Source of the DNA: Streptomyces rochei
GTDB lineage: Bacteria; Actinomycetota; Actinomycetes; Streptomycetales; Streptomycetaceae
Assembly: GCA_002155895.1 (NCBI GenBank)
Contig: MUMD01000146.1
Location: 1 to 58,383, forward strand
Direction: 5' to 3'
Length of the DNA: 58,383 nt
In this document: piece by piece, positions 52,370-58,383 of the stretch
Position numbering within the stretch: the first letter of the stretch is position 1
How the letters are laid out: the number at the start of each line of letters is the position of its first letter
Notes under the pieces: model-generated
Told to the model about the DNA's origin: nothing
The model's database searches: none
Seen by the model: the letters and a program-made list of their open reading frames with translations, nothing else
Translations under genes and position numbers: made by a program

Positions 52370-53257
52370 TTGTCCCTCAGCATCCCCGACCTCACCGCGG
52401 TCAGAGCCCGGCACCCGGAGGCCGTCGCCGAGGCGGCCGCCCGCCGCAGCCGCCGGCCGCTCATCGGCGACTCCGGCCGCCTGATGATCGTGGCCGCCGA
52501 CCACCCGGCGCGCGGAGCGCTCGGCGTCGGAGACCGCGGGCTCGCCATGGCCAACCGGGCCGACCTGCTGGAACGCCTGTGCACCGCGCTGTCCCGGCCG
52601 GGCGTCGACGGGGTGCTCGCCACCGCCGACGTGCTGGAGGACCTGCTGCTGCTCGGGGTGCTGGACGACAAGGTCGTCATGGGCTCGATGAACCGCGGGG
52701 GCCTCGCGGGCGCCGCCTTCGAGATGGACGACCGCTTCACCGGCCACCGCGCCGAGGACATCGCCCGGCTGCGCTTCGACGCGGGCAAGCTGCTGCTGCG
52801 CATCGACTACGACGACCCCGGCTCGCTGTCCACCATGGAGGCGACCGCCCGCGCGATCGACGCGATGGCCGCTCGTGAACTGCCCGTCTTCGTCGAGCCG
52901 TTCATCTCCCGTCGCGTCGGGGGCCGGGTCCGCAACGACCTGTCCGCCGAGGCGGTCACCCGGTCCATCGCCATCGCCTCGGGCCTCGGCGGCACCTCGG
53001 CCTACACCTGGCTGAAACTGCCCGTCACGCAGGACCCGGACGACATGGGCGAGGTCCTGGAGACCTCGACGCTGCCCGCCGTGCTGCTGGGCGGCGACAT
53101 AGGCGGCTCCCCCGCGGACCAGAGCGCCGCCTACGAACGCTGGCGCAAGGCGCTCCGGCTGCCCACCGTGCAGGGCATGGTCGTCGGCCGTTCGCTGCTC
53201 TACCCGGCCGAGGGCAGCGTGGAGCAGGCGGTGGACACCGCGGTCGGACTGCTGTGA
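52370..53257 (+). CDS. Cgl0159 family aldolase-fold protein
   Basis: 295 residues, TIM-barrel protein of the group found in actinobacterial iol clusters (Cgl0159 in Corynebacterium glutamicum). Landmarks: MIVAADHPARGA near residue 38, VMGSMNRGGLAG, LLLRIDYDDPGS and LPAVLLGGDIGG. It probably replaces IolJ as the aldolase that splits 2-deoxy-5-keto-gluconate 6-phosphate; this is inferred from position. TTG start with CGGAGCAACG upstream, 13 bases after iolC. Confidence 0.87.
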   Translation: MSLSIPDLTAVRARHPEAVAEAAARRSRRPLIGDSGRLMIVAADHPARGALGVGDRGLAMANRADLLERLCTALSRPGVDGVLATADVLEDLLLLGVLDDKVVMGSMNRGGLAGAAFEMDDRFTGHRAEDIARLRFDAGKLLLRIDYDDPGSLSTMEATARAIDAMAARELPVFVEPFISRRVGGRVRNDLSAEAVTRSIAIASGLGGTSAYTWLKLPVTQDPDDMGEVLETSTLPAVLLGGDIGGSPADQSAAYERWRKALRLPTVQGMVVGRSLLYPAEGSVEQAVDTAVGLL

Positions 53258-53260
53258 GCG

Positions 53261-53318
53261 GCGTGGAGACGACGAGAGGGGAAGAGGAGGCGTGGGGACG
53301 ACGAGAGGGGAAGAGGAG
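53261..53318 (+). repeat. Tandem 29-base repeat carrying the iolB ribosome binding site
   Basis: Two copies (53261-53289 and 53290-53318) differ at one base (A/G); the second ends exactly at the iolB ATG. Each holds the purine-rich run GAGAGGGGAAGAGGAG and a GTG. The GTG of the second copy (53292) is in frame with iolB, so the duplication created a second possible start. Confidence 0.85.
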
Positions 53319-54212
53319 ATGACGTACCACCTCCCGGCGGGCAAGGCCGCGGACGGGGTCCTGGCGGTCGACGTGACGCCCGAGAAGGCCGGCTGGGGCT
53401 GGTCCAGCCTGCGCGTGCTCGACCTGCCGCCCGGCGGCACCCACACCTTCGACAGCGCCGACAGCGAGTGGATCGTCCTCCCGCTCAGCGGCGCCTGCAC
53501 GGTCGCCACCGCCGACGACTCGGGCCGGGAGACCTTCGAACTCCACGGCCGCGCGGACGTGTTCAGCGGCGTCAGCGACTTCGCGTACGTGCCGCGCGAC
53601 GCCCGTACGACCGTGACGACCGCCGGCGGGGGCCGCTTCGCCCTCACCGGCGCCCGTTGCACCCGCCGCCTGCCCGCCCGCTACGGACCGGCCTCGTCGG
53701 TGCCGGTGGAGCTGCGGGGCAGCGGGAACTGCTCGCGGCAGGTGAACAACTTCGGCGCGGCGGGGACGTTCGAGTGCGACAAGCTGATCGCGGTGGAGGT
53801 CATCACCCCCGGCGGCAACTGGTCGTCCTTCCCGCCGCACAAGCACGACGAGCACCGCCCCGGCGAGGAGTCCGCGCTGGAGGAGATCTACTACTTCGAG
53901 TTCGCGGCCCACGAGGGCACTCCCGGCCTCGGCTACCAGCGCGTCTCCCCCTCTGGCCGGGGGCGGGGCACGGACGTGCTGGCCGAGGTGCGCGACGGTG
54001 ACGTCGTGCTGATCCCCGACGGCTGGCACGGCCCGTCGATGGCGGTCCCCGGCCACCACATGTACTACCTCAACGTCATGGCCGGTCCGGAGCCCGAACG
54101 CGCCTGGCTGATCTGCGACCACCCCGACCACGCCTGGGTCCGCGACACCTGGCCCGACCAGCCCGTCGACCCCCGACTCCCCCTCTACACCGCACCGGAG
54201 AGGTCCGCATGA
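53319..54212 (+). CDS. iolB: 5-deoxy-glucuronate isomerase
   Basis: 297 residues, two-domain cupin (KduI/IolB family). The metal motif FPPHKHDEHRPGEESALEEIYYFEF (His-x-His-x5-Glu-like, residues near 170-195) and the late His in IPDGWHGPSMAVPGHHMYY are intact. IolB converts 5-deoxy-D-glucuronate to the IolC substrate. ATG at 53319 matches the usual IolB N-terminus (MTYHLPAG); the in-frame GTG at 53292 would add nine residues. The stop overlaps the iolD start (ATGA). Confidence 0.93.
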   Translation: MTYHLPAGKAADGVLAVDVTPEKAGWGWSSLRVLDLPPGGTHTFDSADSEWIVLPLSGACTVATADDSGRETFELHGRADVFSGVSDFAYVPRDARTTVTTAGGGRFALTGARCTRRLPARYGPASSVPVELRGSGNCSRQVNNFGAAGTFECDKLIAVEVITPGGNWSSFPPHKHDEHRPGEESALEEIYYFEFAAHEGTPGLGYQRVSPSGRGRGTDVLAEVRDGDVVLIPDGWHGPSMAVPGHHMYYLNVMAGPEPERAWLICDHPDHAWVRDTWPDQPVDPRLPLYTAPERSA

Positions 54213-56083
54213 GCGCCGCCGCCACCCGCCGACTGACCACCGCCCAGGCCCTGGTGCGCTTCCTGGCCGCCCAGCACACCGAACGCGACGGCGTGCGGCG
54301 CCGCCTGATCTCCGGCACCTGGGGCGTCTTCGGCCACGGCAACGTGGCCGGGATCGGCCAGGCCCTCGTCGAGTACGCCGACGTCATGCCGTACCACCAG
54401 GGCCGCAACGAACAGGCCATGGTGCACGCGGCCGTGGGCCACGCCCGTCATCTGAACCGCCTGTCCGCGCAGGCGGTGACGACGTCCATCGGCCCCGGCG
54501 CCACCAACCTGGTGACCGGCGCCGCGCTCGCCACGATCAACCGTCTCCCGGTCCTCCTGCTCCCCGGCGACTACTTCGCCTCGCACGCCGCCGATCCGCT
54601 GCTCCAGCAGCTGGAGCACCCGATCGAGGCCGACGTGTCGGTCAACGACACCCTGCGCCCCGTCTCCCGCTACTTCGACCGCGTCACCCGCCCCGAGGCC
54701 CTCGTCGCCTCCGCGCTCCAGGCGATGCGGGTGCTCACCGACCCGGCCGAGACCGGCGCCGTCACCCTGGCGCTCCCCCAGGACGTGCAGGCGGAGGCGT
54801 ACGACTGGCCCGAGGAGTTCTTCGCCGACCGCGTCTGGCGGGTGCGGCGTCCGGCCCCCGACCCGGTGGAACTGGCCGAGGCGGTCCGCGCGGTCCGCGC
54901 CGCCGAACGCCCGCTGATCGTCGCGGGCGGCGGCGTCCACCACAGCGAGGCCGAGGAGGCGCTGCGGGCGCTGGTGGACGCCACGGGCATCCCGGTCGCC
55001 TCCACCCAGGCCGGCAAGGGCGCGCTGCGCCACGACCACCCGGCCGACCTCGGCGGCATCGGCCACACCGGCACCACCGTCGCCGACGACCTCGCCCGCA
55101 CCGCGGACCTGGTGATCGGCGTCGGCACCCGCTACTCGGACTTCACCACCGCCTCCGGCACCCTCTTCCGGCACCCCGGCGTCCGTTTCCTCAACCTCAA
55201 CATCACCGCCTTCGACGCCCACAAGCTGGCCGCCCGCACCCTGGTCTGCGACGCCCGGGCCGGGCTCACCGCGCTGGCCGAGTCGCTGTCCGGCCACCGG
55301 GTGGACGCGGCGTACGAGTCCGAGTACCGCACCGGCAAGTCCCGCTGGGAGGAGGTCGTGCGGACCGCCTACCGCGCCGAGGACGACAGCGCCGTCCCCA
55401 CCCAGACGCAGGTGCTGGGCGCGCTGGACGCGGTCGTCGGCGACGAGGACGTGGTGATCAACGCGGCCGGCTCGCTCCCCGGCGATCTGCACAAGCTGTG
55501 GCGGGCCCGCTCCCCGCGCCAGTACCACCTGGAGTACGGGTACTCGTGCATGGGCTACGAGATCCCGGCCGCGCTCGGCGTCCAGCAGGCCGCGCCCGGC
55601 ACCCCGGTGTGGGCCCTGGTGGGCGACGGCACGTACCTGATGAACCCGACCGAGATCGTCACCGCCGTCCAGGAGAGACTGCCGGTGAAGATGGTCCTGG
55701 TGCAGAACCACGGCTACGCCTCGATCGGCGGCCTGTCCGAGTCGGTGGGCGCCGAGCGCTTCGGCACGGCGTACCGCCACCGCGCCGCCGACGGCTCCTT
55801 CACCGGGGCTCCGCTGCCCGTCGACCTCGCCGCCAACGCGGCCAGCCTCGGCATGGAGGTGCTGCGCGCCAAGACCGTGGGGGAGCTGCGCGAGGCCCTG
55901 CGGACGGCTCGCGCGTCGGACCGGCCGACGTGCGTCTACGTCGAGACCGACCCGACGCCGACCGCTCCCCCCGCCGAGGCGTGGTGGGACGTGCCGGTGG
56001 CCGAGGTGTCCGCCCGCGAGGCCGCCGCCGACGCCCGCGCGCAGTACGAACGCGCGGTCGCCGACCGCCGCCGCCACCTCTGA
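54209..56083 (+). CDS. iolD: 3D-(3,5/4)-trihydroxycyclohexane-1,2-dione acylhydrolase
   Basis: 624 residues, thiamin-diphosphate enzyme. N-terminal PYHQGRNEQAMVHAA contains the catalytic Glu region; the ThDP signature near the C-terminus is GDGTYLMNPTEIVTAVQE with VLVQNHGYASIG. IolD opens the six-carbon ring to 5-deoxy-glucuronate. It overlaps iolB by four bases. The final steps after IolJ-type cleavage (methylmalonate-semialdehyde dehydrogenase, IolA) are not encoded in this cluster. Confidence 0.94.
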   Translation: MSAAATRRLTTAQALVRFLAAQHTERDGVRRRLISGTWGVFGHGNVAGIGQALVEYADVMPYHQGRNEQAMVHAAVGHARHLNRLSAQAVTTSIGPGATNLVTGAALATINRLPVLLLPGDYFASHAADPLLQQLEHPIEADVSVNDTLRPVSRYFDRVTRPEALVASALQAMRVLTDPAETGAVTLALPQDVQAEAYDWPEEFFADRVWRVRRPAPDPVELAEAVRAVRAAERPLIVAGGGVHHSEAEEALRALVDATGIPVASTQAGKGALRHDHPADLGGIGHTGTTVADDLARTADLVIGVGTRYSDFTTASGTLFRHPGVRFLNLNITAFDAHKLAARTLVCDARAGLTALAESLSGHRVDAAYESEYRTGKSRWEEVVRTAYRAEDDSAVPTQTQVLGALDAVVGDEDVVINAAGSLPGDLHKLWRARSPRQYHLEYGYSCMGYEIPAALGVQQAAPGTPVWALVGDGTYLMNPTEIVTAVQERLPVKMVLVQNHGYASIGGLSESVGAERFGTAYRHRAADGSFTGAPLPVDLAANAASLGMEVLRAKTVGELREALRTARASDRPTCVYVETDPTPTAPPAEAWWDVPVAEVSAREAAADARAQYERAVADRRRHL

Positions 56084-56115
56084 CAGACCGTCACCGACGC
56101 AACGGAGGTACGTCC

Positions 56116-56901
56116 ATGGCCAGAACCGGCGACCGGGTACGTGCCGTGACCGCCCCCGCGATCGGCGGACCGGACTTCACCCTGGACCGCGGCAGCCCGG
56201 TCCCCCTGTACTACCAGCTCGCCCAGCAGCTGGAGGCGGCGATCGAGCACGGCGTCCTCGCCCCGGGCGACCTGCTGGGCAACGAGGTCGACCTCTCCGT
56301 CCGCCTCGGACTGTCCCGGCCGACCGTCCGCCAGGCCATCCAGTCCCTGGTCGACAAGGGGCTGCTGGTCCGCCGGCGCGGGGTGGGCACCCAGGTGGTG
56401 CACAGCCAGGTCCGGCGCCCGCTGGAGCTGAGCAGCCTCTACGACGACCTGGAGGCGGCCGGGCAGGAGCCGTCCACGCGGGTGGTGCGCAACGAGACCG
56501 TCCCGGCCCCCGCCGACGTGGCGGCGGCCCTCGGCATCGCGGAGGGCGGCGAGGTCACCGTCCTGGAACGGCTGCGCCTCACCCACGGCCGGCCGGTGGC
56601 GCTGCTGTGCAACTACCTGCCGACGGGACTGCTGGCCCTGGACGGGGCCCGCCTGGAGTCGACGGGCCTGTACCGCCTGATGCGGGCGTCCGGCATCACC
56701 CTGCACAGCGCCCGCCAGACCGTCGGGGCCCGCACCGCCGGCCGCGAGGAGGCCGCGCGCCTCGACGAGCGGGAGGGCGCCGCCCTGCTGACCATGCGGC
56801 GCACGGCCTACGACGACACCGGACGGCCCGTCGAGTACGGCACCCACGTCTACCGCGCGTCCCGCTACGCCTTCGACTTCCAGCTGCTGGTCAGGGGGTG
56901 A
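56116..56901 (+). CDS. GntR family (HutC/UTRA type) regulator of the iol operon
   Basis: 261 residues. Winged HTH at about 30-95 (PLYYQLAQQLEAAIEHGVLAPGD leading to LSRPTVRQAIQSLVDKGLL) and a UTRA effector domain at about 105-255. ATG with ACGGAGG upstream, 32 bases after iolD and codirectional, so cotranscribed and probably autoregulated. By analogy with corynebacterial IolR and the GntR gene in the S. coelicolor inositol cluster it is the main candidate to bind the 51.2-51.35 kb inverted repeat; the LacI at 42.4 kb is the other. Confidence 0.9.
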   Translation: MARTGDRVRAVTAPAIGGPDFTLDRGSPVPLYYQLAQQLEAAIEHGVLAPGDLLGNEVDLSVRLGLSRPTVRQAIQSLVDKGLLVRRRGVGTQVVHSQVRRPLELSSLYDDLEAAGQEPSTRVVRNETVPAPADVAAALGIAEGGEVTVLERLRLTHGRPVALLCNYLPTGLLALDGARLESTGLYRLMRASGITLHSARQTVGARTAGREEAARLDEREGAALLTMRRTAYDDTGRPVEYGTHVYRASRYAFDFQLLVRG

Positions 56902-56911
56902 CGGGTACGGA

Positions 56912-57673
56912 TCACGGGCGCCCCGCCGGCGCGGTCCCGCCGTCCTCGGCTCCGTCGTCCTCGGCCCCGTCGCCGTCCTCGGCCCCGTCGTCGTTCTCGG
57001 TTCCGCGGCCGGGGAGGGCGAAGGGGCCTTCCAGCGCCGCCCACTGGAGCAGCATGATGGTCTTCGCGTCGGCGATCTCCCCGGTCCGGATCATCGCCAG
57101 GGCCCGGCGGAAGGGCAGTTCGAGGGTCTCGATGTCCTCGCCCTCCTCGTCCAGGCCGCCGCCCTCGTGGGTGCGGGTGGCGGGGCCGTAGGCGGCGGCG
57201 TAGAAGCTGACGCGTTCGGTGACCGAACCGGGGCTCATGTAGACGTCGAAGACGTGCCGGACCTCGCCGACGGTGTGCCCGGTCTCCTCCACCACCTCAC
57301 GCCGTACGGCGATCTCGGGGTGCTCGTCCTCGTCGTCGAGGACTCCGCCGGGGGTCTCGATCAGCATGCCGTCGGGGTGGCCGTTGACGTAGACGGGGAG
57401 CCGGAACTGCCGGGTGAGCAGGACGGTCTCGCGCGCGGTGTCGTAGAGCAGCACGGTGGCGCCGTTGCCGCGGTCGTGGGTCTCGCGTTCCTGGGTGCTC
57501 CAGGTGCCGTCGGCGCGCCGGAAGTCGAAGGTCGTGGCGCGCTCGACGTACCAGTGGCTGGAGAGCAGCCGTACGTCGGTGATCCTGACCCGGGGATTGC
57601 CGGTCAGGTCCTGGCCGGCCCGGTCGAGTCCGGTGCGGCCGCGGCGGTCGGGGGTGTCGATGCCGGCGGTCAC
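56912..57673 (-). CDS. Nudix hydrolase (NudK/ADP-ribose pyrophosphatase-like)
   Basis: 253 residues. The Nudix box runs from ETPGGVLDD to REVVEETG and keeps the REuxEExG core, with one extra residue in its first loop. TFDFRRADGTWSTQERE and GATVLLYDTARETVLLTRQFRLP are typical of GDP-mannose/ADP-ribose hydrolases. The C-terminal 30 residues form a repetitive Asp/Glu/Gly/Ala tail (DDGAEDGDGAEDDGAEDGG). GTG start at 57673; the frame extends upstream without a ribosome site. Convergent with the GntR gene, ten bases apart. Confidence 0.87.
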   Translation of the reverse strand: MTAGIDTPDRRGRTGLDRAGQDLTGNPRVRITDVRLLSSHWYVERATTFDFRRADGTWSTQERETHDRGNGATVLLYDTARETVLLTRQFRLPVYVNGHPDGMLIETPGGVLDDEDEHPEIAVRREVVEETGHTVGEVRHVFDVYMSPGSVTERVSFYAAAYGPATRTHEGGGLDEEGEDIETLELPFRRALAMIRTGEIADAKTIMLLQWAALEGPFALPGRGTENDDGAEDGDGAEDDGAEDGGTAPAGRP

Positions 57674-57792
57674 GGGCGGCCGTCCAGGGGCGCGGGGCGG
57701 GGCGAAGTGGTCATGTCCCGCTTCTACCACGGGGCGTGCCGGCCCCCGCGTCCGTGGCATGGCCCGCCGGACAGGCCCTAGGCTGGGCGCCC

Positions 57793-58221
57793 GTGAACAG
57801 ACGACGGAGGAAGAAGCTGTCGGAGCGACTCGTCACGGCCGTGCTGGTCGGCGACGTCGCCGGGGTGCGGACGTTGCTGCGTTCGGGCGCGCCGGCCGAG
57901 ACGGCCGACGCCGCCGGCACCACGCCGCTGTACCAGGCGTCCGTGAACGGGGCCGCCGACCTCGTCCGCGTGCTGCTGGCGGCCGGCGCCTCCCCCGACA
58001 CGGAGAGCGGGATCGGCTCGGAGGGGACACCGCTGTGCGGCGCCGCCTGCTGGGGTCACACGGAGGCCGTCCGCGCCCTCCTGGAGGCCGGCGCCGACCC
58101 GAACCTCAAGGAGGACCACGGCACGGGCTGGTCCCCGCTGGACTGGGCGGCCCACGGGTCGCACACCGAGACCGCCGACCTCCTGGTCGCCGCCGGGGCC
58201 CGGCCGCGGTCACGGCCGTAG
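57793..58221 (+). CDS. Small ankyrin-repeat protein
   Basis: 142 residues with about three to four ankyrin repeats (for example GVRTLLRSGAPAETADAAGTTPLYQAS, repeated consensus G-TPL--A and LL-AGA-P), residues 12-140, after a basic RRRRKK start. No catalytic domain; a protein-binding adaptor or inhibitor is likely. TAGGCT (57779-57784) lies eight bases before the GTG, pointing to a leaderless mRNA. Confidence 0.84.
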   Translation: MNRRRRKKLSERLVTAVLVGDVAGVRTLLRSGAPAETADAAGTTPLYQASVNGAADLVRVLLAAGASPDTESGIGSEGTPLCGAACWGHTEAVRALLEAGADPNLKEDHGTGWSPLDWAAHGSHTETADLLVAAGARPRSRP

Positions 58222-58228
58222 GGCACGC

Positions 58229-58271
58229 CGAAGGGGCCTCCGCGGGCGGTCGGCCCGCGAAGGCCCCTTCG
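58229..58271. terminator. Terminator between the ankyrin gene and second tRNA-Pro
   Basis: CGAAGGGGCCT-x-CGCGGGC pairs with GCCCGCG-x-AGGCCCCTTCG: an 18-base stem with one mismatch and a five-base loop. It can serve both the plus-strand ankyrin gene and the minus-strand tRNA. Confidence 0.8.
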
Positions 58272-58282
58272 TCATGTCACCG

Positions 58283-58356
<74 letters not shown>

Positions 58357-58383
58357 GTGTGCTCACGCGCGGTGCACCGCGCG

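Overview
The window is a high-GC actinobacterial chromosome segment, almost certainly Streptomyces: strong G/C bias at third codon positions, many GTG starts, leaderless-looking starts behind TAGNNT -10 boxes, TAT/lipoprotein-style exported sugar-binding proteins, a SpoIIE/HATPase phosphatase, a large LuxR regulator and a CYP158A1-like P450. The order idh (monomeric isocitrate dehydrogenase) / CYP158A1 / sigma-subtilase-CHAT genes / inositol genes resembles, from memory, the Streptomyces coelicolor region around SCO6974-SCO7014, so most of this looks like conserved chromosome rather than a recent island.

Layout. (1) 0.4-5.9 kb: a trans-4-hydroxy-L-proline catabolic operon on the minus strand (D-hydroxyproline dehydrogenase made of an amino-acid oxidase, a 2Fe-2S protein and a FAD protein; a DapA-type deaminase; a proline-racemase-type epimerase) with a convergent FadR-type GntR regulator. 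(2) 6.1-7.1 kb: membrane-anchored endonuclease/exonuclease/phosphatase protein. (3) 7.2-19.0 kb: an alpha-glucan locus consisting of two near-identical LacI regulators flanking a 1,429-residue secreted, multi-domain GH87-type alpha-1,3-glucanase, then a binding protein, two permeases and a GH13 alpha-glucosidase. It reads as extracellular alpha-1,3-glucan depolymerisation, oligosaccharide import and intracellular hydrolysis. (4) 19.2-28.5 kb: SpoIIE phosphatase with a kinase-like tail, an ABC exporter, a flippase-like membrane protein, an MscS channel, isocitrate dehydrogenase and an N-formylglutamate amidohydrolase homologue. (5) 28.6-38.3 kb: CYP158A1-like P450, then a dense regulatory/protease block: acidic partner protein, sigma factor, cytoplasmic subtilase, TPR-CHAT caspase-like protease, LuxR-type ATPase regulator and a metzincin-like protein whose catalytic Glu is Gln. 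(6) 38.6-58.4 kb: two identical tRNA-Pro(GGG) genes in the same orientation bracket about 19.6 kb holding a bile-acid:sodium-symporter homologue, cupin, sugar/inositol oxidoreductases, a LacI regulator, a PhyH dioxygenase, a CUT2 sugar ABC transporter and the iol genes (iolE-like, iolC, a Cgl0159-type aldolase, iolB, iolD) with a GntR/UTRA regulator, followed by a Nudix hydrolase and an ankyrin protein.

How the genes work together. Three carbon-scavenging systems (hydroxyproline, alpha-1,3-glucan, myo-inositol) each carry their own regulators. Candidate operators are visible: GCAA/TTGC dyads around the alpha-glucan genes, and a recurring TTGWCnnGWCAA-like site plus a perfect 14-bp inverted repeat at the divergent inositol promoters. 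The most unusual parts are the sigma/partner/subtilase/CHAT module, which looks like a proteolysis-controlled transcription or stress/conflict system, and the twin-LacI/GH87 locus, where one LacI copy has lost its stop codon and reads through the operator-like region of the glucanase gene. All functional calls rest on reading the sequence; no database search was run.
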